Positions 7,922 to 17,219 of a stretch of 64,000 nucleotides of DNA are shown in pieces (positions within the stretch are counted from its first letter, which is position 1; every line of letters starts with the position of its first letter). Source of the stretch: Gorillibacterium timonense (GTDB lineage Bacteria > Bacillota > Bacilli > Paenibacillales > NBRC-103111); contig NZ_LN881724.1 in the NCBI RefSeq assembly GCF_001457415.1, forward strand, positions 1,922,001-1,986,000. Reading direction: 5' to 3'. Both the position numbers and the translations under genes were made by a program. The notes beneath the pieces were generated by a model. It worked only from the letters and a program-made list of their open reading frames with translations, did not search any database and had not been told where the DNA came from.

Positions 7922-8482
7922 ATGGCAATGGGAATTATTTTGGCGCTAGTGGCCGGCTCTTTGGTCAGCCTGCAAAATATCTTTAACAGCAAAATGAACG
8001 AGAAGACCGGATCATGGTCGACGACCGCCATCGTTCTCGGTCTGGGCTTTCTCGCTTCCTTTACACTTGGTGCGATTTCGGAAGGCGCAGCCTTCTTCCG
8101 GGTGTCGAGCATAAAGCCCTGGTACCTCTTCAGCGGCTTGATCGGTGTCGGCGTGGTCATCTGCTTGGTTCGGGCGTTTCGCCTCGCCGGCCCAACATTC
8201 TCCGTATCGTTGGTCATGACTGCTCAGCTCGGCACGGCTTTGATTCTCGATTCTGTCGGTGCGCTCGGTCTTGAACGGGTTCCCTTTTCCACGAACAAGC
8301 TCATCGGTGTTCTCATCATCATCGGTGGAGTGCTCGTCTATCAAATGGGAGGGAAAATGAATCCTTTACATGCCTTTGCCCGTAAGAGTATTATTACTAA
8401 CGAATTGAGTAAGGATACGAACGGAAAAGGGCGGGAGATACCATCGTGGACATCAAAGAAGCATATGAGCGACTCGGATTGA
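7922..8482 (+). CDS. YdcZ-family (DUF606) DMT membrane protein, second copy
   Basis: A 186-residue membrane protein. The first 145 residues form the YdcZ fold with NIFNSKMNEKTGSWSTT after the first helix and VYQMGGK after the last. The remaining 40 residues are a polar tail not seen in the first copy; its end overlaps the next gene by 37 bases. It is probably the partner of the protein at 6750-7175. ATG at 7922 follows AAAGGAGAG. Confidence 0.83.
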   Translation: MAMGIILALVAGSLVSLQNIFNSKMNEKTGSWSTTAIVLGLGFLASFTLGAISEGAAFFRVSSIKPWYLFSGLIGVGVVICLVRAFRLAGPTFSVSLVMTAQLGTALILDSVGALGLERVPFSTNKLIGVLIIIGGVLVYQMGGKMNPLHAFARKSIITNELSKDTNGKGREIPSWTSKKHMSDSD

Positions 8483-9348
8483 ATGAAGCGACGTCTCAGG
8501 AAGAGCTGGACCGCAGGTTTGACCTGCTGTTGAAACGGGAGAAAGCCGCTTCCGTCAGCGGGAATGCGGATGCTTTGCAAGAGATGGAGGCGGATATCGA
8601 AGCCTACCGCACCATATTCGATTACCGAGCCAAGCGCGTGGTGAATGAAGCGGAGGAAGAGCGCCTCAAAAAATTCGGAAAGCTGTCCGGCACCGTCAGC
8701 CGTTCGGAGGACTTCTTCCGGATCAACCGGACGAAGATTTTGATGATCCTTGCTGCCCTCGTTGTGATTGTTGGGGTCGGCTCCTTCGTTTGGAATATCG
8801 TGGAGGATCGCAGGCGAGAGGCTGCTTTGCCCCCAGTCGACTTGAATATTATGTTCCTCGGATCGTATCAGGCGGAGGATCAGAGTCAGGAAAGCGAGCT
8901 GGTCCAACAGGCGCTGCTGAAGGCTTTCCCCGAATGGAAGCGAGTGCAGGTTCGCGTGCTGTTTCTGCCTTCGTCCAAATCGGCTGGAGGAGGCTTCGAT
9001 ATGGCCAATACGCAGAAAGCGATGGCCGAGCTCATGGCCGATTACCCGGACGTCCTCGTCTTGGACAAGGATAGCTTGAACTGGATGGCAGGACAGGATT
9101 CGATCGCTGATCTCACGAAACCGGAATTTGCTAAGATCTATGAAGAAGCTGTAAAGCGAGGGACGATTGTTAAGGCAGCTAATAATCAAACGGGTGAAGA
9201 GCTTGAATACGGCATTGACTTTACGAATACGACTTTTGGCAAATCGCTTCCGATCCTTAATGACGGCTTGATTGCCGTAGCAAACCCGGGTCAGGTGAAC
9301 AATGAGAAGGTGCTCGCTTTTCTGGAAAAGTGCGCAGGGTTGCGCTAG
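8446..9348 (+). CDS. Membrane-anchored protein with J-domain-like N-terminus
   Basis: A 300-residue protein. Residues 1-60 (MDIKEAYERLGLNEATS...) look like a J-domain in helix pattern but lack the HPD tripeptide needed to stimulate Hsp70. A single membrane helix is at about 95-117 (ILMILAALVVIVGVG). The 180-residue C-terminal part, presumably outside, contains a substrate-binding-protein-like pattern VDLNIMFLGSY and DVLVLDKDSLNWM. GTG at 8446 follows GGGCGGGAG and overlaps the YdcZ gene. I do not recognise a characterised homologue; it may be an envelope scaffold. Confidence 0.7.
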   Translation: MDIKEAYERLGLNEATSQEELDRRFDLLLKREKAASVSGNADALQEMEADIEAYRTIFDYRAKRVVNEAEEERLKKFGKLSGTVSRSEDFFRINRTKILMILAALVVIVGVGSFVWNIVEDRRREAALPPVDLNIMFLGSYQAEDQSQESELVQQALLKAFPEWKRVQVRVLFLPSSKSAGGGFDMANTQKAMAELMADYPDVLVLDKDSLNWMAGQDSIADLTKPEFAKIYEEAVKRGTIVKAANNQTGEELEYGIDFTNTTFGKSLPILNDGLIAVANPGQVNNEKVLAFLEKCAGLR

Positions 9349-9387
9349 ACGATTAACTTAAGCAAATGAATGGGAGAGGGGCGCGGC

Positions 9388-9789
9388 ATGAGCACATCTA
9401 TCGATAAAATCGCCTGGGTTCACATTCGGGACGGTAAAGTACTGTGCGCCAGATCGGCGGGAAAAGCTGCGTTTTATCTTCCCGGCGGCAAGAGAGAGCA
9501 GGGAGAAACGGACGAGGAAACCTTGTGTCGAGAAATTGCGGAGGAGATCTCCGTTCGCATCCTCTCGGAGAGCATTTCCTTGTTCGGAACCTTCGAAGCG
9601 CCTGCTCACGGCAAGGCGGTCGGAATCCAAGTCCGAATGACATGCTACATGGCGGATTACGTTGGAGAGCTGCAGCCCGCAGCCGAGATCGAAGAGCTAG
9701 CTTGGCTTTCTTATGCAGACCGGGATCAGGTGTCGGCAGTGAGCCAGTTGATCTTCGAGCAGCTGCACCAATTGGCATTGATCGCATAA
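9388..9789 (+). CDS. Nudix hydrolase
   Basis: A 133-residue Nudix-fold protein. The Nudix box is readable as GGKREQGETDEETLCREIAE followed by EI, at residues about 34-55, with all catalytic Glu residues in place. Such enzymes hydrolyse nucleoside diphosphates linked to another group; the substrate is not evident. ATG at 9388 follows GAGAGGG; an upstream ATG at 9370 has no site. A strong terminator follows. Confidence 0.85.
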   Translation: MSTSIDKIAWVHIRDGKVLCARSAGKAAFYLPGGKREQGETDEETLCREIAEEISVRILSESISLFGTFEAPAHGKAVGIQVRMTCYMADYVGELQPAAEIEELAWLSYADRDQVSAVSQLIFEQLHQLALIA

Positions 9790-9827
9790 TAATGGTTCTG
9801 AATCGGATAAATGGCTTCAAAGTGTCG

Positions 9828-9873
9828 AAAGCCTATCGTTTCCTTGTCACCAAGGAAAGCGATAGGCTTTTTT
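9828..9873 (+). terminator. Rho-independent terminator after Nudix gene
   Basis: AAAGCCTATCGTTTCCTTG pairs almost perfectly with CAAGGAAAGCGATAGGCTTT around a TCAC loop, followed by TTTT. Confidence 0.9.
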
Positions 9874-9980
9874 ATAGGCAGTTTCGGCGACCCAAGGTGC
9901 AATCTTCCTTGACTTCCTCTATTTAATTGTTTACAATTTAATGAGACCAGCATGCGAGTGGATCAAGGAGGAATCGTGCA

Positions 9981-10433
9981 ATGAACGACAAACTCACCGT
10001 ACCGGCAAGTGAACGGATGAAGCTGGACAATCAGATCTGCTTCGCTTTTTATGTATGCTCGAAGGAGATTATTAAGAAATACAGACCGCTGCTCACGCCG
10101 CTTGGGCTGACTTATACCGGATATATCACCATGCTGGCTCTCTGGGAGAAGGATAAGATCCCGGTAAAGGCTCTTGGCGAGAAGCTGTATCTCGATTCAG
10201 GAACGTTGACCCCGCTGTTGAAGAAGCTGGAAAGCCAAGGCTTCGTCAAGCGTTCCCGCAGCGAGATCGACGAGCGCCAAGTGATCGTATCCTTGACCGA
10301 AGCGGGGCATGAGCTGCAGCAGAAGGCTGCGGCCATTCCCGAGCGGTTAGTCCATTCCTTCGAGATGGATGAAGTGCAAGCCAAGCAAATGATCGAATCC
10401 CTTCATTTCATGATGAAGCAAGCGCCCTGCTGA
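9981..10433 (+). CDS. ohrR: MarR-family organic peroxide sensor, OhrR type
   Basis: A 150-residue winged-helix regulator. The OhrR pattern is clear: LDNQICFAFYVCSKEI with the peroxide-sensing cysteine at residue 20, the tyrosine-rich helix, and the DNA-binding part LYLDSGTLTPLLKKLE with wing DERQVIVSLT. OhrR represses ohr, a thiol peroxidase for organic hydroperoxides, until the cysteine is oxidised. No ohr gene is adjacent here, so its target lies elsewhere or is another gene. ATG at 9981 follows AAGGAGGA. A terminator follows. Confidence 0.88.
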   Translation: MNDKLTVPASERMKLDNQICFAFYVCSKEIIKKYRPLLTPLGLTYTGYITMLALWEKDKIPVKALGEKLYLDSGTLTPLLKKLESQGFVKRSRSEIDERQVIVSLTEAGHELQQKAAAIPERLVHSFEMDEVQAKQMIESLHFMMKQAPC

Positions 10434-10501
10434 ACCAATGGCGCTTTCCGCTCGCCGATATCACGAGAACATGTGATTTACGAGAGCCGTTCACAACCAA
10501 T

Positions 10502-10568
10502 GAGCCATCCGACCGTTCCCCGCGACTTCAGCGATTCGCTGAGGAGGGAACGTTCTGGATGGCTTTTT
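10502..10568. terminator. Terminator between ohrR and the convergent LysE gene
   Basis: AGCCATCC pairs with GGATGGCT and the inner CGTTCCC pairs with GGGAACG; a T-run follows on the plus strand. Confidence 0.75.
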
Positions 10569-10601
10569 CATTCTCTGCGGGATGGTCGGGTCCCAAACCC
10601 T

Positions 10602-11222
10602 TCATCCAAGGTGAATGGAATCCAGCAATGTCTTTAAGAGAAGCAAAGCTGTACACCAGATGAAGATAGCCGAGCAGCGGTTGATCGTTCGGAGAAGCCG
10701 AGCCGATTTATCCAGCTTCTTAAAGGCCGAACCAACGAAGACTAAGCCGATAAACCAACACCAGGATACGGATATACAAGTGACGGCGAATACGAGCCGT
10801 TCGGCTCCCGCATAGCGCAAAGAGCTCGTTCCGATCACACCAATCGTGTCGAGAATGGCATGAGGGTTTAGAAGCGACACCGACAGGGTGAAGAGAATTT
10901 GTTTCTTGAGCGGCATTCCGCCACCCGTCTCAAGTGATTCGACCTTCGCCTTCCAGATAGAACCCCCCATAATAAGAAGGAAGACGATTCCGACGCCCAT
11001 CAAGCCCAGACGCAGCCACTCCAGCCGTAGTACGACCCAAGCGAGGCCGAATATCGCAGAGGAGATGAGCAGCGTGTCGCAAGCACCGGCTGTCAAAGCG
11101 GCTGGCAGAGCTTTGCGAATCGTCAGTTGATTGGCCCCCTGTGAAAACACAAACACGTTTTGAACCCCGAGAGGAAAGATGAGCCCGAGCGACAGGAAAA
11201 AGCCGTGAAGAACCGTTTGCAT
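10602..11222 (-). CDS. LysE/ArgO-family amino-acid exporter
   Basis: A 206-residue membrane protein with about six hydrophobic segments. The family signature is seen at the start, LSLGLIFPLGVQNVFVF, where the G-QN motif is characteristic of LysE/ArgO, and in the middle as LLNPHAILDTIG. These proteins export basic or other amino acids. The start at 11222 has AGGAGA upstream; the frame extends further but without support. It is divergent from a MocR regulator, a common pairing suggesting that the regulator controls export in response to an amino acid or PLP-linked ligand. Confidence 0.9.
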   Translation of the reverse strand: MQTVLHGFFLSLGLIFPLGVQNVFVFSQGANQLTIRKALPAALTAGACDTLLISSAIFGLAWVVLRLEWLRLGLMGVGIVFLLIMGGSIWKAKVESLETGGGMPLKKQILFTLSVSLLNPHAILDTIGVIGTSSLRYAGAERLVFAVTCISVSWCWFIGLVFVGSAFKKLDKSARLLRTINRCSAIFIWCTALLLLKTLLDSIHLG

Positions 11223-11268
11223 GGAAGAATCTCCTTTCCCCCTTACTTTAAACGTGTTAAAAAGAAGA

Positions 11269-11310
11269 GGGAACCACCAATTGGTTGGGATTTGACCCAT
11301 CCAATTTGAA
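11269..11310. promoter_or_regulatory. Candidate MocR operator with direct repeats
   Basis: CCACCAATTGG at 11274-11284 and CCATCCAATTTG at 11297-11308 share the CCA-CCAATT core at about 23-base spacing, in the 100-base region between the divergent LysE and MocR genes. MocR regulators are known to use spaced direct repeats; binding here is inferred. Confidence 0.45.
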
Positions 11311-11322
11311 AGGAGGGCTTGT

Positions 11323-12753
11323 ATGCATTGGAAGCCGAACCGTTCGGCTGAGCTGACCCTGCATGAACAGATCCGCCATTGGGTGCTCATTCGAATCGAA
11401 CAAGGCGAATGGCCGGCTGGGACAAGACTTCCTTCCCAGAGAAAGCTGGCGGAGATGCTGGAGGTGAACCGCAGCACCCTTATTCCGGTTCTGGATGAGC
11501 TTAAGGCGGACGGGATTCTCAAAGCCCAAATGGGAGGAGGAACTTATGTCGCTGACAACGGCTGGAACTTGCTTGTAAGCCGCACCGATCCCAACTGGCC
11601 CAAACGCATTCATGCGAGCCTTCACGAGCCGAACCAGCAAACGATTCAGCTCATCAATGAGCATGAACAGGACGCTTCCATCATTCGGCTCGGCACGGGA
11701 GAGCTCTCCCCCGAGCTGCTGCCGGTAGCCGCCATCGAGCAGTCGTTACAGGCGATCACTCTGGATGCCAGAGATATCGGTTATTCATCGCCTCGTGGAA
11801 GTCTGGCTCTGCGCGAGGCCATCAGCCGCTATTTACGAGAGAATCGGGGTATTCAAGCTTCCCCCGACTGCATCCTCATCGTCTCGGGGGCGCTTCAAGC
11901 GCTTCAGTTGATTTCGGTGGGCGTACTTGAGCCGCAGGCGGTTGTCCTTCATGAAGCCCCGTCGTATTTGAACTCGGTCCGATCCTTTCATTCGGCTGGC
12001 ATGCGGGTGCTGTCGGTCGATGGTGGGGGTTCCTTGACCGAAGCCTTGAAGAGACAGAGGAGCAATCGGCAAATCCTCTTGTATACCGTACCGACTCTTC
12101 ACAATCCGACGGGACGCGTGATGACGAACGAGGATCGGGTTGAATTGATGGCAGCCTGCCAGGCAATGCGCATCCCCGTCATCGAGGATGATGTATATCA
12201 TGAACTATTGTTTGGAGAGGCGCCGCCTGCCTTGAAGGCGCTGGATAGCTCCGGTCAAGTGCTCTACCTCGGCAGCGTATCCAAATGGCTAAGCCCCGGT
12301 CTCCGAATCGGCTGGGTGGTTGCGCCGGAGCCTGTGATCCAGCGGTTGGCGGATATCAAAATGCAGACGGACTACGGCGCAAGCACCATCGCCCAGAAGG
12401 TCGTCACGGATTGGCTGATAAGCGGACGGTACAAAGCGCATCTCTTGGAGCTGCGCGCCAACTTGCGGAAACGCGCGGAGGCAGTGGAGGAGCTTCTACA
12501 GCGGGATTATGCCGCCATCGCGGCTTGGGAGAAGCCGAAGGGCGGTTTTTATATCTGGCTTCGCTTCCATGAACCGGTTGTGAACAAGGCGCTATTTCTT
12601 CAACTGCTTAAACAGAAGGTATTGATTAATCCCGGATACATCTACGACCCAAACGATGATCATCACCTTCGCTTGTCCTTCGCTTACGCTTCCCTCGCCG
12701 ATATTGAACATGGATTGCGGATCTTGCGGGAATCCATCGGAAGAACTGAATAA
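11323..12753 (+). CDS. MocR-type regulator (GntR DNA-binding plus aminotransferase domain)
   Basis: A 476-residue fusion. The N-terminal GntR winged helix has LHEQIRHWVLIRIEQGEWPAG and LPSQRKLAEMLEVNRSTL. The rest is a fold-type I aminotransferase domain with YSSPRGSLALREAI, the PTLHNPTGRVM loop, IEDDVYHEL and the PLP-lysine region GSVSKWLSPGLRIGW. In this family the aminotransferase part acts as a PLP-dependent sensor. It is divergent from the LysE exporter and probably regulates it. ATG at 11323 follows AAAGGAGGG. Confidence 0.93.
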   Translation: MHWKPNRSAELTLHEQIRHWVLIRIEQGEWPAGTRLPSQRKLAEMLEVNRSTLIPVLDELKADGILKAQMGGGTYVADNGWNLLVSRTDPNWPKRIHASLHEPNQQTIQLINEHEQDASIIRLGTGELSPELLPVAAIEQSLQAITLDARDIGYSSPRGSLALREAISRYLRENRGIQASPDCILIVSGALQALQLISVGVLEPQAVVLHEAPSYLNSVRSFHSAGMRVLSVDGGGSLTEALKRQRSNRQILLYTVPTLHNPTGRVMTNEDRVELMAACQAMRIPVIEDDVYHELLFGEAPPALKALDSSGQVLYLGSVSKWLSPGLRIGWVVAPEPVIQRLADIKMQTDYGASTIAQKVVTDWLISGRYKAHLLELRANLRKRAEAVEELLQRDYAAIAAWEKPKGGFYIWLRFHEPVVNKALFLQLLKQKVLINPGYIYDPNDDHHLRLSFAYASLADIEHGLRILRESIGRTE

Positions 12754-12873
12754 GCTCGGTCGATACCGCTGAGCTCATCCGGGACTCGTCTGCTTGACCG
12801 AAGAAGAAGGAGCAGGAGATTCAGGATTCATGTGGAAGTAAGTACGATTCCTTCCTAAATTGCGAGGTAAAAA

Positions 12874-14331
12874 ATGACATCGATAACCGAGGCTTATGTA
12901 GACAGCTTAGCGCCGAATGCGGCGGCGATGAAGAACGGCCGCGATTTGGTGAAGAAGAACAGCTTTGCCGCACTCCGCGTAACCGAAGATGAAACGCTGC
13001 TGTTCGGCGAATGTAAGGGCAGCGGCAAGGACCCGTACCGCTGCTCCGCTGATTTCAACCAGGAAAGCGCTCCGGTGTTCCGTTGCTCCTGCCCGAGCAG
13101 GCAGTTCCCCTGTAAGCATACGCTAGGCTTGCTGTATGCGCATGCACTCGGAAAGCCTTTTGAGAAGGCCGAGATTCCGCAGGACATTGCGGAGAAACGC
13201 GAGAAGGCAGAGAAGCGCGAAGAGAAGAAGAAGGAGACGGCGGCTTTAGAAACGGAAGGCGACAGCCCGAAAGCGAAGCGCAAAGGGACGTCGAAGAGCG
13301 CGTTCCTCAAGAAAAGGAACGCTCAGTTGGAAGGCTTGAATCTCTTGGAGAAGCTGGTGCTTCAGCTTGTCCAGACCGGGCTAGGAGGAGTGGACGCCAA
13401 ATCGCTCAAATTGCTTGAGGATCAAGCCAAGGAGCTGGGGAACTACTATGTTCCCGGCGCGCAAGCCGAGCTTCGCGAGCTGGTGCTTATTCTGAAGGAA
13501 GAGACCGATCAAGAAGCTGTCTACTCTCGAATGATCGAGCAGATCATTCGCTTGCAAGCCTTGGTGAAGAAAGGCAAAGCGTATTTGGAGCAGCGGTCGG
13601 CGGAGCCGGAGCTGCCGATGGATAGCGTTACGACGATCGAGGAGCAACTGGGACATGCCTGGCAGCTTGCCGAGCTGCGGGAAGCTGGCCGAACCAAGGC
13701 GGAAGCGGAGCTGATGCAGCTGTCCTTCTTGTCGTACGAGGATCAAGCCCGCGGCGAATACGTCGATACTGGCTGGTGGATAGACCTCCAGGACGGCGTT
13801 CTTTACACGACCCGGACCATGCGTCCGTTCCGCGCAGCCAAATATATCAAGGAAGAGGACACGGTTCAGGAGATCATTCAAGCCGAGGAGCTGTTCATCT
13901 ACCCCGGCGAGACGAATCCCCGGGTCAGATGGGAGAAAGCGCGATTCCGGGAGCGGAGCGGGCATGATTGCGACGCGGTGAAAGCATTGGCGGCTGATTC
14001 TTTCCCTGAGGTGATCAAGCGGGTGAAGAATGACATCAAGAATCCGCTGGCGGAGAAAAACCCCGTGTATCTACTTGCCTATCATAGCATTGAAAGAATC
14101 GGAGATTCCTATGTCTTTCGGGATGCTCAAGGCAAACAGCTCCCTGTCTCGGAGAGAGATATCGTCATGGCTCCGCAGCAGGCTCGGAATCTCCTTCCCT
14201 TGTTGAAGGAAGAGGACTTGCGGGACCAGGCCGCGCTCGTCATGTTCCGACATGATCTCGACAGCGGACGCCTGGAAGTTCAAATCATGAGTCTTATCAC
14301 GGACCGCCGGATCATTCGGCTGTTGTATTAA
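12874..14331 (+). CDS. SWIM zinc-finger protein of a MoxR-vWA operon
   Basis: A 485-residue protein. The SWIM zinc motif C-x-C-x(n)-C-x-H is seen as CSCPSRQFPCKH near residues 70-81. A Lys/Glu-rich linker (about 107-150) is followed by a long helical C-terminal region that I do not recognise. It is first in a five-gene set of SWIM, HEAT, MoxR ATPase, DUF5682 and vWA genes, the same components as E. coli yehQ, yehL, yehM and yehP. ATG at 12874 has only a weak site (GAGGT). The next gene begins 12 bases downstream, so the genes are co-transcribed. Confidence 0.9.
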   Translation: MTSITEAYVDSLAPNAAAMKNGRDLVKKNSFAALRVTEDETLLFGECKGSGKDPYRCSADFNQESAPVFRCSCPSRQFPCKHTLGLLYAHALGKPFEKAEIPQDIAEKREKAEKREEKKKETAALETEGDSPKAKRKGTSKSAFLKKRNAQLEGLNLLEKLVLQLVQTGLGGVDAKSLKLLEDQAKELGNYYVPGAQAELRELVLILKEETDQEAVYSRMIEQIIRLQALVKKGKAYLEQRSAEPELPMDSVTTIEEQLGHAWQLAELREAGRTKAEAELMQLSFLSYEDQARGEYVDTGWWIDLQDGVLYTTRTMRPFRAAKYIKEEDTVQEIIQAEELFIYPGETNPRVRWEKARFRERSGHDCDAVKALAADSFPEVIKRVKNDIKNPLAEKNPVYLLAYHSIERIGDSYVFRDAQGKQLPVSERDIVMAPQQARNLLPLLKEEDLRDQAALVMFRHDLDSGRLEVQIMSLITDRRIIRLLY

Positions 14332-14343
14332 GGAGTGACGAAC

Positions 14344-16152
14344 ATGAGTGTAGATCTATTGTCGGACTTGCAGCTGGAAGTTCGCCGCCTGTTTATCGCC
14401 GGAAGCGCATTGGCCGAAGGCGACATGCGAGTGAGCAAGCTGCTCCCTCTGCTCCGAAAGCTCGGCGAATCTGCTCCGGTATTCAACCGGCTGGCCGATG
14501 CGGCCGAGACTCTCGTTTCTTCTTCCCGCGAAGAGAGTCCGGTTAAGCTGCTGGAGCTGGCGACACTTCTGAGCGCCGTACTCCATACCCAAGGTAAGAC
14601 GGAAACGGCAGGAGAGCTGCAGACGATTGACGGTGCAGGTCTTACGCTGACCACGGACATTTCCTACCGAAAGCTGCAGCCGTTGATCGAAGCGCTCACT
14701 ACCAAAGGACAAGGCAGGCTGGAACAGCTTCGACAGGCGGATGAGGATCGCAGCTTCCTGGATCTGCGCGCGCTCCCGGCTGCTTGCTCGGCTCTCGATG
14801 ACAGCTATGCGGAAATACCGGATTACATCCAAGAGAACTGGATTCCGGAATACGGCATCCAAGCGGTACCGGTGCTCCGGAGCCAGCTCGATCTACACGG
14901 TGGCAAAGGGGATGCTCGCCGACTTCGATTGCTTCACCGTTTGCAGGGTGCCGCTGTACAGGAGCTTCTCTTGGAGGCTGCCACCACAGGCTCACCCGAA
15001 TTGAAGGTAGCAGCGATCTCGATGCTCGGTGAATACAAGGAGCATGAAGCCCTGCTCCTCGAGGTGAGCCGAGAGAAGCGCAAGGAAGTTCGGGCAGCCG
15101 CTTATTCTGCATTATCCAAACTGGGCTCGGCTAAGGCCATCGATCGTTTGTTCGAGGCTGTGACGTCCAAGGACCGAGAGCTGGCGCTCGAAGCCGTTCA
15201 GGAATGCCGCTCCGTTGAGCTTCACAGAAGATTGATCGCCCAGGCGGATGAAGATCTCGATCGCTTCCTCGGGAGTGCGGGCAGCGAGCTAGAGGCAGCG
15301 CTACAGCAGCTTCATATCGATCTGCGCAGTCTTGAAGAGGCGGACCGAGAGCTGTCGGACGACATCTTCGTTTATCTGCGCAAGCTGCTTTCCACAAAAG
15401 CGTTTCTCGTGCCGGAGACCGAAGCTGTTCAAGAGGAAGCCGCCGAGCTGCTGCTCGGGCTGGACATCCTGGAAGCAAACCAATTTGTGCTGGACCTTCA
15501 GCAGATTAACAAGAATCGGTTCATCCGGTACAGCTTCCTGGCTGCTTATCGCTTGCTCACACCGAAGGAGGTTTTCGACCGCTTCTCTCCCGAAATGAAA
15601 GGACGTACGGTCGCTTCCAAGGAATTGCAGCGGGCAATTAATCGGTTAACAGCTACACAACTGCAAAATTTGGACGACGAAGCGGAGGCGGTTGTGCCTG
15701 AGGACGCGTGGGACCCGCGCTGGGCGAAGCATTTTGCCCAGATAGACCTGCTCGATTTCGTCTGTGTCTTCGCACATCGCGCTGACCGCGAGATCACGTC
15801 TTATTTAACCGCCAAGCTGGATAGCTCTGCCCGTTTCCACGACCTAACAACCCGGAATACGCTGCTTGCACTGTTCCGAATCGGCTATAAGAAGGCGCCG
15901 GAGCTGCTCCTGAAGGTGCTGAATGACAGCTCGTCGCGCAGCATCTACTACGTGGACTGGCGAATGAAGAAGCTGCTCGCCTCCATGCCGAAATCCGAAG
16001 CGCCGGAAATCCGTTGGTATGTGGAGAATCTCGCTTACGAATCGGTCAGAAACGAATTGCTTGAAATCGTCGAAGCGCTTGAAGCGGCGTCGGATGAACC
16101 AGAGGAGAGTGGAAAGGGGTTATGGGGATGGATCAAAAGCAAACGGTCTTAA
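14344..16152 (+). CDS. HEAT-repeat scaffold protein
   Basis: A 602-residue, almost wholly helical protein. Central repeats have the HEAT pattern, for example LKVAAISMLGEYKEHEALLL, VRAAAYSALSKLGSAKAIDR and DRELALEAVQEC, each with a conserved Asp or Arg. HEAT arrays form protein-binding solenoids. The start at 14344 is 8 bases from AAGGAG; a GTG at 14335 overlaps that site and is excluded. The end overlaps the MoxR gene by 31 bases. The likely role is an adaptor joining the ATPase module to its target. Confidence 0.85.
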   Translation: MSVDLLSDLQLEVRRLFIAGSALAEGDMRVSKLLPLLRKLGESAPVFNRLADAAETLVSSSREESPVKLLELATLLSAVLHTQGKTETAGELQTIDGAGLTLTTDISYRKLQPLIEALTTKGQGRLEQLRQADEDRSFLDLRALPAACSALDDSYAEIPDYIQENWIPEYGIQAVPVLRSQLDLHGGKGDARRLRLLHRLQGAAVQELLLEAATTGSPELKVAAISMLGEYKEHEALLLEVSREKRKEVRAAAYSALSKLGSAKAIDRLFEAVTSKDRELALEAVQECRSVELHRRLIAQADEDLDRFLGSAGSELEAALQQLHIDLRSLEEADRELSDDIFVYLRKLLSTKAFLVPETEAVQEEAAELLLGLDILEANQFVLDLQQINKNRFIRYSFLAAYRLLTPKEVFDRFSPEMKGRTVASKELQRAINRLTATQLQNLDDEAEAVVPEDAWDPRWAKHFAQIDLLDFVCVFAHRADREITSYLTAKLDSSARFHDLTTRNTLLALFRIGYKKAPELLLKVLNDSSSRSIYYVDWRMKKLLASMPKSEAPEIRWYVENLAYESVRNELLEIVEALEAASDEPEESGKGLWGWIKSKRS

Positions 16153-17219
16153 GACTTTCTGCGGAAAAGCTATATGCACAAGAGCTGGAGGCTCTTCGGG
16201 AATCCGACCGGGATGCCAAGCCGGCAGGGTGGCAGCTTTCGCCCAAGGCGGTACTCACGTTCATCACAGGCGGTAAAGCGGGAGGAACTCTGATCACACC
16301 CAAATATATCGGCAACAAACGCCTCATCGAAATGGCGATCGCCACCCTGCTCACCGACCGGGCGCTGCTCCTGATCGGGGAACCGGGAACGGCCAAGTCC
16401 TGGCTGTCCGAGAATCTGACGGCGGCCATTCACGGGGATTCTTCCAAGGTGGTGCAGGGAACGGCGGGCACGAGCGAGGAGCATGTGCGTTATTCCTGGA
16501 ATTACGCGCTGCTGCTGGCTCAAGGTCCCTCGGATCAAGCGCTGATTCGCAGCCCGATTCTCCGCGCGATGGAGAGCGGCGGTATCGCACGCTTTGAGGA
16601 GATATCCCGCTGCGCATCGGAGGTGCAGGATGCCCTGATCTCCATCCTCTCGGAGAAGACGATCTCGATACCGGAGCTCGGTCGAGAGGTCGCCGCCGAG
16701 CGCGGGTTCTCCATCATCGCGACGGCCAATACGCGCGACCGCGGCGTCAACGAGATGTCCGCCGCCTTGAAGCGGCGCTTTAATATCCTCGTGCTTCCGT
16801 CACCTTCGAGCATCGAGACGGAGATTGATATCGTACGCAGGCGCGTCGCTGAAATCTCCGCGAATTACGAGCTGAAGGCTGCACAGCCGGACGATGAGGC
16901 GATCCGCAAGGTGGTAACCATCTTCCGGGAGCTGCGGAGCGGGCTGACGCTGGACGGCAAAGAGAAGATTAAACCGCCGAGCGGCGTCATCTCCACCGCC
17001 GAAGCGATCTCGCTCTTGACGGGCAGCATGGCGCTGGCTGGGAGCTTCGGCAGCGGCCAACTGAGCGACGAGGATGTGGCGGCCGGGCTGCAGGGAGCGA
17101 TCGTCAAGGACGAGGAGAAGGATCGGATCGTCTGGAAGGAATACTTGGAGAATGTCATGAAAAAGCGGGGGGCGTCATGGCGGAGCCTGTACAGCGCGTG
17201 CACGGAGATGAACGGGTGA
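16122..17219 (+). CDS. MoxR-family AAA+ ATPase
   Basis: A 365-residue AAA+ protein. Walker A is GEPGTAKS (residues 86-93), the Walker B strand GGIARFEEI (about 153-161) and sensor 1 at N203 in IATANTRDRGVNEM, followed by the arginine region LKRRFN. This ordering identifies the MoxR branch, whose members work with vWA-domain partners as chaperones or in insertion of metal cofactors. ATG at 16122 or 16128 follows GGAAAGGGG. It overlaps the HEAT gene by 31 bases and the next gene by 43, indicating tight coupling. Confidence 0.93.
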   Translation: MGMDQKQTVLRLSAEKLYAQELEALRESDRDAKPAGWQLSPKAVLTFITGGKAGGTLITPKYIGNKRLIEMAIATLLTDRALLLIGEPGTAKSWLSENLTAAIHGDSSKVVQGTAGTSEEHVRYSWNYALLLAQGPSDQALIRSPILRAMESGGIARFEEISRCASEVQDALISILSEKTISIPELGREVAAERGFSIIATANTRDRGVNEMSAALKRRFNILVLPSPSSIETEIDIVRRRVAEISANYELKAAQPDDEAIRKVVTIFRELRSGLTLDGKEKIKPPSGVISTAEAISLLTGSMALAGSFGSGQLSDEDVAAGLQGAIVKDEEKDRIVWKEYLENVMKKRGASWRSLYSACTEMNG

